A DNA stretch of 64,000 nt from Marinicella algicola (GTDB lineage Bacteria > Pseudomonadota > Gammaproteobacteria > Xanthomonadales > Marinicellaceae). The notes under the pieces were generated by a model. It saw only the letters and a list, made by a program, of their open reading frames with translations, had not been told where the DNA came from and made no database searches. Shown piece by piece: positions 55,854-64,000 of this stretch. The position numbers and the translations under genes were made by a program. Where the stretch lies: the NCBI RefSeq assembly GCF_028401385.1, contig NZ_JAQOMR010000001.1, positions 3,330,501 through 3,394,500 on the forward strand, written 5' to 3'. Each line of letters opens with the position of its first letter. The stretch's first letter is position 1.

Positions 55854-56466
55854 TTGACGCCCGGATATTGCCGCTGCAGCGTGCTGTCCTTCAGCCGGTT
55901 GCCAGGCTTCTGGCGCGGCGCGGCGTGCGCGCCGACGCGATCAGCCTCATCGGGTTCCTCGCCGGTCTCGGCGCCTTCATCGGCCTGTGCTTCGGCGCAT
56001 GGTTGCTGGCGCTCGTCCTTGTTCTCTGCAACCGGCTCATGGACGGGCTGGACGGCGCCGTGGCGCGCATCCAGGGCCCGACGGATCGCGGAGCCTACCT
56101 CGATATTGCGCTCGACATGGTGTTTTACGCCCTCATCCCACTGGGCTTTGCGGTTCAGGCGCCCGCCGTCCACGCACTGCCGGCAGCTGTGCTGATCGTC
56201 TCTTTCGTCGGGACCGGCTCGTCTTTTCTCGCGTTTTCCGCTGTGGCCACCAAGCGTGGCAAAAGGCGCCGGAGTTTCCCACGAAGGGCATCTATTACGC
56301 AGGAGGATTAGCGGAAGGGTTCGAGACAATGGCGGTATTCGTCGCAATGTGCCTGTTTCCCGGCAAATTTCCCGTGATCGCCTACGGTTTCGCAGCACTC
56401 TGCGCGCTTACCACCGTGATCCGGTGGCGGCAGGGTTGGGTCGCCTTTTCCAGCGCCGAAAAATGA
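55850..56466 (+). CDS. CDP-alcohol phosphatidyltransferase family protein, YnjF-like (one-base lesion)
   Basis: A ~205-residue inner-membrane enzyme transferring a phosphatidyl group from a CDP-alcohol. The signature D-G-x2-A-R-x-G-x3-D-x3-D is complete as DGAVARIQGPTDRGAYLDIALD. Around six hydrophobic helices. The frame breaks at 56261-56264 (AAAA); one more A restores KRGKKAPEFPTKGIYYAGGLAEGFETM. E. coli YnjF, encoded beside YnjBCD, belongs to the same family, and a YnjBCD-type transporter follows here. Lipid product unknown. Confidence 0.84.
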
Positions 56467-56515
56467 TCGCACAAAGGAAGGCGCCGAGCCGCGAGCGGAC
56501 ACAGCCATGTACCCG

Positions 56516-57139
56516 TCAGATGTCCTTGTTCAGACGGTCAAGGGCGTTGCGCAGTGTCACACGCGCCCGGTGCAGCAAAACGCGCATGTTTCCCTCGCTG
56601 ATGTCGAGAAGCGCACAGACCTCGGAAGGATCAAGCTCCTGTTGACCGCGCAGGATCAGCACCGCGCGCTGTGCCGGAGGCAGCGTCGTGATCACGACCT
56701 CCACATGCTGCAGAATGCTCCTGCCCGACACGTGGCGCTCGGGCGTCAGATCGTCCCAAAGCTCGGGCAAATTGCGCCAACGTCCGCGTCCGTCAAAGGC
56801 ATCCTCCAGCCCATCGCCTTCACCCTGGCCGTCAAACAGGACGACACGCCCCTCGCGCTTTGCGCGGGTGCGGGCCTTGTTGATGAGGATGGTGAATATC
56901 CAGCTTGCCAACGAACTGCGTCCCTCGAAGAGATCGATACGGTTGAGCACGGAAACCCATGTATCCTGAACCACCTCTTCCGCCGTCTGACGGGACTGGA
57001 CCATCCCCGTGCAGAAACGGATCATCGCCGCATTGTGCCGTCGAAACAGGCATTCGAAGGCCTCACGGTTCCCCTCAACCAGCAGCCGCGCCAAAGCCTG
57101 CTCGTCATTTTCCGTATTGCTCACAATCCCTCCAGCCAC
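56516..57139 (-). CDS. ECF RNA polymerase sigma factor
   Basis: A 207-residue ECF sigma factor. Region 2 is at ~residues 25-95 (AFECLFRRHNAAMIRFC, AEEVVQDTWVSVLNRI, SLASWIFTILINKART) and region 4 at ~150-200 (LPPAQRAVLILRGQQELDPSEVCALLDISEGNMRVLLHRARVTLRNAL). The linker is unusually long and Gly/Arg-rich. It sits on the opposite strand inside the ynj-like cluster; the candidate zinc-finger anti-sigma factor is at 58287-58532. Confidence 0.88.
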   Translation of the reverse strand: MAGGIVSNTENDEQALARLLVEGNREAFECLFRRHNAAMIRFCTGMVQSRQTAEEVVQDTWVSVLNRIDLFEGRSSLASWIFTILINKARTRAKREGRVVLFDGQGEGDGLEDAFDGRGRWRNLPELWDDLTPERHVSGRSILQHVEVVITTLPPAQRAVLILRGQQELDPSEVCALLDISEGNMRVLLHRARVTLRNALDRLNKDI

Positions 57140-57410
57140 CGTTGGCGTTCCATTAGCAGAACTGTCCTTCCGGAAGTCCAGAGCGATTTGCGCCGATCAA
57201 GTCATCGTGACGCAACCCTGCTTCCGCCTCTCGGGAACTTGATTCAAACCAGTGCGGGCGATGCGATATGAAACGAATGAACGGCCCTCACGTTCATGCG
57301 CCATCGCCACCTGAACCGCGCCTCCTGTCCCTTCCGGGCAAGAGCGTTGTCGGGTTGCTTTGCCGCCGCCGCCACGACCGGTGACTTCGCCCATGACTGG
57401 ATATTCAAAG

Positions 57411-58176
57411 ATGTCTGATGACCATAACCAACCTCGCCCGCCAACAGGCAACACAACTTCAGCAAAACCGCTGTCGCGCTTCGCGCCTGTCGGCATTATC
57501 GTGCTGGGGCTGGCGCTCGGCTATGCCCTCGGCTTGCAGAACTATCTGAACCTCGGTTTTCTTGCCGAACAACGGCAGGCGCTGCGAGCCTATGTGGATG
57601 CCAATACGGTCTGGTCGGCGCTGATTTTCGTCAGCGTCTACATTATCGCTGTCGCCTTTTCGTTTCCGGCGGCGTCGATCCTCACCATCTTCGGCGGGTT
57701 CCTCTTCGGCTGGCTGGCGGGCGGGGCGCTCGTCGCCGTCGGCGCCACGATCGGCGCATCAATCCTCTTTCTGGCAACGCGTTCGGCCTTTGGCAGCTTT
57801 TTGCAACACCGGGTCGACGGGGTGGTCAGGAAACTCGCGGACGGCTTTCGCGAAAATGCACTTGGTTATCTGTTCGTCATCCGGCTCGCACCAGTGTTTC
57901 CCTTCTTCGTGGTGAACATCGCCGCCGCCCTGTTCGATATCAGCCTCGGGCGCTTTGTCGCCGCAACCTTTTCGGCATCCTGCCCGGCACGTTTGCCTAT
58001 GCCTATCTCGGCCAGGGCGTCGACAGCGTGCTGGTCGCCGCGCAAGAGGCTGGACGCGAGGCGCAGATTTCCGATCTGGTGACACGGGACATAACACTCG
58101 CTTTTTTGCGCTGGCCGTAGTGGCGCTGATTCCGACGGTCGTTAGGCAGATCCGCAGACGCCGGAGCGGTTCCTGA
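57411..58176 (+). CDS. TVP38/TMEM64 family membrane protein (two one-base lesions)
   Basis: A ~255-residue membrane protein of the TVP38/TMEM64 (SNARE-associated, DedA-related) family, thought to act in lipid or membrane homeostasis. Membrane helices include GIIVLGLALGYALGL and LIFVSVYIIAVAFSFPAASILTIFGGFLFG; the family block FRENALGYLFVIRLAPVFPFFVVNIAAALFDISLGRFV is intact. One T is missing at 57969-57972 (restores TFFGILPGTFAYAYLGQG) and one at 58102-58107 (restores ITLAFFALAVVALIPTVV). Commonly found next to mercuric-reductase-like oxidoreductases, as here. Confidence 0.82.
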
Positions 58177-58286
58177 ACGGCGGGCGGCCGGAAGAGCGAA
58201 ACCGGCGGCAGAAAAAACAGTCCGGGCTGTAACGGATCGTGGCCGCGCGAGTCCTTTCCATAGGCTCCACAACAAGGATTGATCTG

Positions 58287-58532
58287 ATGTTGCGATGCAA
58301 TGAAGTCGCCGAACGCGCCAGCCTTCTCATAGACGGCGAGCTCGGCCCGTGGCAACGCCTCAACATCAAGCTGCACCTCGCCATGTGCCGCGGTTGCCGC
58401 GTCTTTGTAGCGCAGATGCGGATCACGTGTGATCTCACGCGCATGGCAAGCGGTTCGGAAGAGCAGCACATCGACCCGGAGATCCAGGCCGCACTCGCGC
58501 GAAGGCGGCCGCGGCCCATCGGCATGGTCTGA
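58287..58532 (+). CDS. Zinc-finger (zf-HC2) anti-sigma-factor-like protein
   Basis: An 81-residue soluble protein with the anti-sigma zinc-binding pattern H-x3-C-x2-C (HLAMCRGC), preceded by CNEVAERASLLIDGELGPWQR. No membrane helix is present, so it would be a cytoplasmic zinc-dependent anti-sigma factor. It is the best partner candidate for the ECF sigma factor at 56516-57139, although a TVP38 gene and a strand switch lie between them. Starts at ATG 58287. Confidence 0.78.
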   Translation: MLRCNEVAERASLLIDGELGPWQRLNIKLHLAMCRGCRVFVAQMRITCDLTRMASGSEEQHIDPEIQAALARRRPRPIGMV

Positions 58533-58614
58533 GGATGTGGACAGTTTAAATTATCGAAGACGGTGTTTGAGCGAAGCGGCTCCGGCCGATCCGCACAGGG
58601 GAGAACAAAACAAC

Positions 58615-59842
58615 ATGCGTTTGACGAAACAACTTCTGGCGGCCTGCGTCATAACCGGGAGCGGCTGTCTGAATGCCGCAGCAGCTGAACCCGACGTGAG
58701 CGACTGGCCGGAGATCGAAAAGGCAGCCGCGGGCCAGACTGTTTACTTCAATGCCTGGGGCGGCTCGGAAAACATCAACGCCTATATCGAATGGGTGGGC
58801 GCGCAGATGCAAGAGCGCCATGATGTCACGGTCGTTCAGGTCAAGCTCGACGATACCGCGAGCGCTGTTTCCAAGGTGGTGGCGGAAAAGGCTGCCGGAA
58901 AAGATGAGAATGGCTCGGTCGATCTCATCTGGATCAATGGCGAGAACTTCGTCTCGATGAAAAAGCAGGACCTGCTTCTCTCCCCGGCTGGGCAACATCG
59001 CTGCCCAACTGGCATTATGTGGATGTCGACAACCAGCCGACCATCCTCACGGATTTTACCGAACCAACCGACGGGCTGGAAAGCCCCTGGGGCGGGGCGA
59101 AGATGGTCTTCTTTACGACAGTGCCCGCACGGACGCGGGTTCCTTGCCGGACAATGCCGCTCAACTTCTCGACTGGGCGAAAAAACACCCTGGCCGTTTT
59201 TCCTATCCCGCTCCGCCGGACTTCATCGGTTCATCCTTCCTGAAGCAGGTCCTGAGCGAGGTGATCGACGATCACTCGAAGCTTGGCGAACCGGTGGACG
59301 AGAAGACCTTCGAACGCGACATCGAGCCTCTTTTTGCCTATCTCGACGAATTGCATCCGGTTGCCTGGCGCTCGGGCCATGCCTTTCCGCAAAACTATCC
59401 GGACATGAAGCAGAAGCTGGCTGACGGCGAACTGGATATCATCTTCGCCTTCAACCCGGCGGAAGCCTCTGCCGGCATCGAGGCGGGCGAATTGCCCGAT
59501 ACCGTGCGTTCCTTCACCTTTTCCGGCGGAACGCTGGGGAACACGCATTTCGTCGCCATCCCCTATAATGCCAATGCCCGGGAAGCTGCCCTGCTGACCG
59601 CCAATTTTCTGCTGTCCACGGAAGCGCAATTGCGCAAGCAGGATCCGGCCTATTGGGGCGATCCCACCGTTCTTGCCATGGACAAACTGCCGGAGGCCGA
59701 CCGCGCCGCCTTCCAGTCGCTCGATCTCGGCGTGGCGACCCTTCCGCCAGACCAACTTGGGCCGGTCGTCGCCGAGCCGCATGCAAGCTGGATGGACAGG
59801 ATCGAGACAGAGTGGCGCAAACGCTACGCAAGCGGCAACTGA
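58615..59842 (+). CDS. ynjB: ABC transporter substrate-binding protein, YnjB family (two one-base lesions)
   Basis: A ~409-residue exported binding protein with an N-terminal signal (~1-24, ending AAAA) and the YnjB opening TVYFNAWGGSENINAYIEWVGAQMQ. Lesions: one base missing at 58982-58987 (restores GWATSLPNWHYVDVDNQPTILTDF) and one T at 59112-59114 (restores MVFFYDSARTDAGSLPDNAAQLLDWA). The substrate of YnjBCD transporters is not established; the family is related to iron/thiamine/putrescine-type binding proteins. A GGGGAG box precedes the ATG at 58615. Confidence 0.85.
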
Positions 59843-59845
59843 TCC

Positions 59846-61569
59846 GTGTCGGGCAATCAGGGCGCACAAGCAGAAACGGGACGATGGGTGGCGCGCCTTG
59901 CCGCAAGCGCGGTCGTGGTCACCCTCGCCCTTCTGGTGCTGCCCATCACTTTCGGATTGCTCGGAACATTGCTCCCCGCCTTCGGTTATCTGCCTGCACT
60001 CGGCGGCCACAGCTTCCGTCTCGATGCCTTCGCCAGCCTGTTTGCCACGCCGGGGCTGACCGACGCGACGTTGCTGAGCTTCGCAACCGGGCTGGTTACC
60101 ACGGTGCTTTCCCTCACGATCACCCTGGTTTTTATCGCAGGGTTTGCCGGAACGCCGACGCTGTCGCGTCTTCAGCACCTGCTTTCGCCGCTTCTTGCTG
60201 TGCCGCACGCGGCAGCAGCATTCGGGCTTGCATTTCTGATTGCTCCGTCAGGCTATCTGGTCCGGCTCGCGGCCCCCTTCTCGGCATCGAACGACCACCT
60301 GACATCCTGATCCCGCATGATCCTCTCGGATTTGCGATGATCGCAGGGCTGGTACTCAAGGAAACGCCCTTCCTGTTTCTCGTCACACTCGCCGCCCTGC
60401 CGCAGGTCGATCTCGCCCCTGCACGCAGGCTGGCAGCCTCCTTCGGTTACGGACGGATCAGCGGCTTCATCTACCTTCTGTGGCCTGCGCTCTACCGGCA
60501 GATCCGTTTCGCCGTCTATGCCGTCATCGCCTATTCCACATCGGTGGTGGACGTCGCACTGATCCTCGGACCGAACCTGCCCGGCACGCTCGCCACGCGT
60601 CTCGTGCAATGGATGAGCGACCCCGATCTCACCTTTCGTTTCTTGGCGTCCGCCGGTGCCGTCGTCCAGCTGGCGATGACGCTTGCGGCGCTCGTCGTCT
60701 GGTATACGCTGGAGCGATGTTGCGCCGCATTGCTTCGGCTGTTGCGGGATCGCGGTTGCCGCTTCGCGCGGGACGCGGGACTGCGGCGACTATCGACCTT
60801 CGTCATCGGGATCATCGGCTCGGCCGTTTTTGCCGGTCTCATACTGCTGGCGATCTGGTCCGTGGCCGGGCTGTGGCAGTTCCCAGACCCTTTGCCGCAG
60901 AGCTTTACCTTACGCAGTTGGGTGCGGGCGTTGCCACAGATGATCGATCCGCTGTTCACCACGCTTGTAACCGGCTTTTTCTCGACACTGATCGCCATCA
61001 TGCTGACAATCGGCTGCCTTGAACGGGAGAACCAGACGGGACGGACCGGCGGTGAACGAAGCCTCTTCATTCTTTACCTGCCGCTGATCGTGCCCCAGAT
61101 TACCTTCGTGTTCGGCCTGCAACTCCTCTTCATCGGCAGCGGCAGCCAGCATCGCTACGCCGCGCTGATCCTGGTTCATATCGTTTTCGTCCTGCCTTAT
61201 GTGTTTCTCTCGCTCGCAGATCCATGGCGGGCGCTCGACCGGCGCTATGAGATCATCGCCACAGCGCTCGGGCGTTCCCGCCTGGCCGTGCTTGTCACCA
61301 TCCGACTGCCCATGCTGATCCGGCCGATCCTGACGGCATCGGCCGTCGGCTTTGCCGTTTCGGTCGGACAATACCTGCCAACGCTGCTCATCGGCGAGGG
61401 ACGGCTCCAGACCATCACCACGGAGGCCGTCGCACTCGCCTCCGGCAACAATCGCCGCGTTATCGGCGTCTATGCCCTGCTGCAGACAATTCTGCCGCTG
61501 ATCGCCTTTTCACTGGCCGCGATGCTGCCCGCTCTCCTCCACCGAAACCGTCGGGACATGAGGGTTTGA
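59846..61569 (+). CDS. ynjC: ABC transporter permease, YnjC-type fused double permease (one-base lesion)
   Basis: A ~574-residue permease containing two BPD_transp_1 units in tandem, as in YnjC, ThiP and FbpB. The first EAA loop is LAPARRLAASFGYGRISGFIYLLWPAL and the second is IIATALGRSRLAVLVTIRLPML. The start is GTG at 59846, three bases after the ynjB stop. The frame breaks at 60283-60284; one G restores APFSGIERPPDILIPHDPLGFAM. Provides the whole membrane channel for the transporter. Confidence 0.86.
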
Positions 61570-61571
61570 CC

Positions 61572-62243
61572 ATGCGACACGCAAATAGCCGAAACGGCCT
61601 TTCACTTTCCAATGTCGTGATCCGTCTCGGCAGCGACGTGCTGATTGATCTTTCAGCGCATATTTCATCTGGCGAGGTGTTGACCGTGATGGGCCCCTCC
61701 GGCTCCGGCAAATCGACGTTGCTCTCTTTCATCGGCGGCTTTCTCGACCCAGTGTTCGAAACCGCAGGAGAAGTCTCCGTCGACGGCATTGATCTGCTCG
61801 CCCTGCCGCCGGAAGCACGACGGGCGGGCATCCTGTTTCAGGATCCGCTCCTGTTCCCGCACATGTCGGTCGGGGCCAATATTGCGTTCGCGATCCCCGC
61901 CGACGTGAAGGATCGCCACGCCCGGCGACACCTCGCGGCCGGTATTCTGGCCGAAATGGATCTTGCCGGTTTCGAAAACCGTGACCCGGCAACGCTTTCC
62001 GGCGGGCAGAAGGCCCGGGTCGCGCTTGCGCGTGTGCTCGTCTCACGCCCGAGGCTGTTGCTGCTGGACGAGCCCTTCTCCAAGCTCGACACGGAATTGC
62101 GTGCCCAGATGCGCGGCCTCGTCTTTACCAAGGTGCGCGATGCCGACCTTCCTGTCATTCTCGTGACCCATGATGAGGCCGATGCGGATGCCGCAGGCGG
62201 TGTCATCCATAACGTCGGCCCGAAAGACCAGCCCTATGCTTGA
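61572..62243 (+). CDS. ynjD: ABC transporter ATPase, YnjD-type
   Basis: A ~223-residue ATPase: Walker A MGPSGSGKST, Q-loop ILFQDPLLFPHMSVGANI, signature LSGGQKARVALARVL, Walker B LLLLDEPFSKLD and H-loop LVTHDEADA. No C-terminal TOBE domain. A TTG two codons upstream is an alternative start. Its stop overlaps the start of the FAD oxidoreductase by eight bases. Confidence 0.9.
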   Translation: MRHANSRNGLSLSNVVIRLGSDVLIDLSAHISSGEVLTVMGPSGSGKSTLLSFIGGFLDPVFETAGEVSVDGIDLLALPPEARRAGILFQDPLLFPHMSVGANIAFAIPADVKDRHARRHLAAGILAEMDLAGFENRDPATLSGGQKARVALARVLVSRPRLLLLDEPFSKLDTELRAQMRGLVFTKVRDADLPVILVTHDEADADAAGGVIHNVGPKDQPYA

Positions 62244-63351
62244 GAACAATGAGACGGATAGACCGGTTGTCCTGCTCGGCGGAGGCCATGCTCATGTCGA
62301 GGTCGTCCGCTCGCTTGGCGAACATGGTCATGGCCGGAAGATCGTGCTTGTCTCGCCATCGCGCCATGCGCCCTATTCCGGCATGCTGCCCGGCTATATC
62401 GCGGGCCGGTATCGCTTTGAAGATTTTCATATCGATCTGGCCGCCCTGTGTGAGCGCAAAGACACGACCTTTCTGGAAACATCGGCGACTGGCATCGATC
62501 CCGGGCGCCGGAGCGTATCGCTCGCAAATGGACAGGTTCTCGGCTACGACCTGCTTTCGATCGATATCGGTTCAGCGCCTTCGCTTCCGGCAGGCATTTC
62601 AGGCGGCATCCCGGTCAAGCCGATCGCGAGTTTTGCGAAGCGGCTGGCCCAGTTGGACGCCTTGGCCGAAGAACACGAAGGACCGCTCCGCCTCGCCATT
62701 ATCGGCCATGGCGTGGCGGGAGTCGAGATGGCCTTCGCTCTTCATGAGAGGTTTGCGCGCGACCGGGTACAGGTCACGCTTGCAGGCCGCGCGCTTCGAG
62801 CTGTTCCCGAGCGTGGCAAAATGACACAAAGATTCGTGGAAACGGCACTGCAACAGGCTGGCATCGAACATTATTCCGGTTTCGATGTTGTCGCATTCGA
62901 AAACGGCGAACTCGTCGCCGGCGATGGCAGGCGACTTCCGGTCGACGAGGCCGTCTGGACCACGTCGAGCGGCGCTCCGTCGTGGCTTCGCAAGTCCGGT
63001 CTCGAACTGGACGCGGGCGGGTTCATCCGTGTGGATGCCACGCTGCGTTCCGTCTCCCACAGCAATGTCTTTGCAGCCGGCGATGTCGCATCGCTGCCCG
63101 ACCCGCGGCCCAAGGCCGGCGTCTTCGCCGTTCGCCAGGGCCCGATCCTCGCGGACAACATCCGTCGCAGCCTGACAGATGAAACTTTGCGGCCCTTTTA
63201 CCCTCAGCGCGCGTGGCTGGCACTGATCTCGCTTTCCAACGGACACGCCATTGCCGACAAGTGGGGTCTCGCGGTTTCTGGACGTGGGGTGCAGGCCTGG
63301 AAGCACTGGAATGATACGCGGTTTGTTCAGCGATATCGAAAGCTGTGCTAA
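62236..63351 (+). CDS. FAD-dependent pyridine nucleotide-disulfide oxidoreductase ('N-terminal to SelD' type)
   Basis: A 371-residue flavoprotein: FAD motif LLGGGHAHVEVV at the N-terminus, then SRHAPYSGMLPGYIAGRY, an NAD(P) motif IIGHGVAGVEMA and a second FAD motif FAAGDVASLPDPRPKAGVFAVRQG. This resembles the flavin domain that is fused in front of selenophosphate synthetase SelD in some bacteria; no SelD part is present here. Translationally coupled to YnjD. It may oxidise or reduce the transported compound or act as a quinone-linked NADH dehydrogenase. Confidence 0.83.
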   Translation: MLENNETDRPVVLLGGGHAHVEVVRSLGEHGHGRKIVLVSPSRHAPYSGMLPGYIAGRYRFEDFHIDLAALCERKDTTFLETSATGIDPGRRSVSLANGQVLGYDLLSIDIGSAPSLPAGISGGIPVKPIASFAKRLAQLDALAEEHEGPLRLAIIGHGVAGVEMAFALHERFARDRVQVTLAGRALRAVPERGKMTQRFVETALQQAGIEHYSGFDVVAFENGELVAGDGRRLPVDEAVWTTSSGAPSWLRKSGLELDAGGFIRVDATLRSVSHSNVFAAGDVASLPDPRPKAGVFAVRQGPILADNIRRSLTDETLRPFYPQRAWLALISLSNGHAIADKWGLAVSGRGVQAWKHWNDTRFVQRYRKLC

Positions 63352-63561
63352 AGTCTTGTAGGGATACGAACCTTCGACCCCGTCGCTATGAGATTTTTCC
63401 GCACAAAAATTCTAATACCGAACAAAAGCTTGGCACCGCTGGAATGACAAAAATGGACCCGGGAGCTGTCAGGCAGCTTATGGGAAGAACGTGGGCTAAG
63501 CGGACGTTCGGCACCAAGAACCGCCTTGCAATCAAAGCGCTATCGCCGAGTCGAAGCGGAA

Positions 63562-64000
63562 TTAGTCCTGCCCAATCGTGGTCGCGATCAACCTAGCGAG
63601 ATCGTCGACGGCATCCGTCTTGCTGACCCGTCCGCGGGTCATCGCATCTGATAGCGCGTTGGCCGCACCGAGGATGGCGATCGCCCGGCGCTGAAGTTCA
63701 GGTGCGGACAGGCCGGTGAAGGGCTTCAGGACGTTTGCATAATGGGCGATATGCTCATCCAGCATGTCGCGCTCATAGGCCTCCATTTCCGGATCACCCT
63801 TTAGCGCGCCTCCAATCGCATGAAATTCGGGGCCGACGCCTTCATGGCAGTCCATATAGGCCTCAGCCAGAAGCCACGCGACCTCAACGAGTTTCGCCGG
63901 CGCGTTGGCCAGCGCCTCCTGTGTAGCGCGCACCTGCTGCTCGTTGATCTCCCGGTAAAGCGCGATCATCAGGCCCGAACGCGTGCCGAAATGGTTGTAG
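63562..64000 (-). CDS. TetR family regulator, 5' end outside window
   Basis: The C-terminal ~146 residues of a TetR regulator. The end of the HTH (YNHFGTRSGL) is visible at the window edge, followed by a helical ligand-binding domain (AWLLAEAYMDCHEGVGPEF... LLDAMTRGRVSK-like). The frame continues beyond base 64000. Its N-terminus and target are not visible. The ~210 bases between it and the FAD oxidoreductase contain nothing recognisable. Confidence 0.8.
   Translation of the reverse strand, partial: YNHFGTRSGLMIALYREINEQQVRATQEALANAPAKLVEVAWLLAEAYMDCHEGVGPEFHAIGGALKGDPEMEAYERDMLDEHIAHYANVLKPFTGLSAPELQRRAIAILGAANALSDAMTRGRVSKTDAVDDLARLIATTIGQD

Noticed and set aside
4477..60284. Mass pseudogenisation (genome decay) as explanation for the many frameshifts
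   Set aside because: Lesions are single-base, mostly in homopolymers, rarely more than two per gene, with no stop-codon substitutions or deletions. They hit essential genes such as atpB. Sequence error is the simpler explanation.
1..64000. CRISPR arrays, tRNA or rRNA genes
   Set aside because: No regularly spaced direct repeats and no cloverleaf or rRNA-like stretches were noticed on either strand. A covariance-model search would be needed to exclude small RNAs.

Overview
The window is an ordinary chromosomal segment of an alphaproteobacterium of the order Rhizobiales/Hyphomicrobiales, probably Rhizobiaceae-like. The evidence is an EcfG/NepR/PhyR general stress response locus with HWE-family kinases, an F0 ATP synthase operon in the order atpI-atpB-atpE-b'-b, a Usg protein, thu-like sugar uptake genes and many binding-protein-dependent ABC transporters. 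No rRNA, tRNA, prophage or CRISPR array was seen. The genus cannot be fixed from the sequence alone.

Layout. 1-4.2 kb: deoA tail, usg, two aldo/keto reductases, and a stress-type membrane gene pair (DUF883 and a holin-X-like protein). 4.4-10.7 kb: purU, a secreted GH5 glucanase, epmA divergent from efp, a succinate-semialdehyde dehydrogenase and a lone Lrp ligand-binding domain. 10.7-16.4 kb: folD, the F0 operon, corA and a phosphoribosyltransferase. 16.4-23.9 kb: the general stress response region, with a PRC-barrel exported protein, a GAF-PAS HWE kinase, ecfG and nepR divergent from phyR, DUF1328, CsbD and a CHASE-domain HWE kinase. 24-25.7 kb: a DUF6880 protein. 26-35 kb: a thu-like carbohydrate uptake and oxidation locus (aldo/keto reductase, ThuA, Gfo/Idh/MocA oxidoreductase and ROK repressor, divergent from an SBP-permease-permease-ATPase operon). 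35.2-43.9 kb: a second ABC operon with a metallophosphodiesterase, a DeoR regulator and an inositol-monophosphatase-like enzyme, flanked on both sides by decayed insertion sequences (ISL3-like and IS110-like). 43.9-53.6 kb: a catabolic cluster (aldehyde dehydrogenase, M24 peptidase-fold hydrolase, acyl-CoA synthetase, Liv transporter) with a TetR regulator and three copies of a TGACA-N4-TGTCA palindrome. 53.7-63.4 kb: ArsR, a disulfide oxidoreductase, a CDP-alcohol phosphatidyltransferase, an ECF sigma factor, a TVP38 protein, a zinc-finger anti-sigma-like protein, a YnjBCD-type ABC transporter and an FAD oxidoreductase. The window ends in a partial TetR gene.

Two patterns cut across the window. 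First, about 25 otherwise intact genes, including essential atpB with three lesions, are interrupted by one-base indels. Nearly all are one base missing from a short homopolymer. This looks like a sequencing or assembly artefact, so these genes are annotated at corrected full length, with the position of each lesion stated. Second, six sites matching the EcfG promoter consensus GGAAC-N16/17-CGTT lie upstream of nepR-ecfG, the GAF-PAS HWE kinase, the PRC-barrel gene, DUF1328, CsbD and DUF883. They outline a local general-stress regulon directly from the DNA.

The best candidates for little-described biology are the ECF/anti-sigma-associated ynj-like cluster at 54.3-63.4 kb and the IS-flanked phosphodiester/phosphatase ABC operon at 36.3-43.2 kb.
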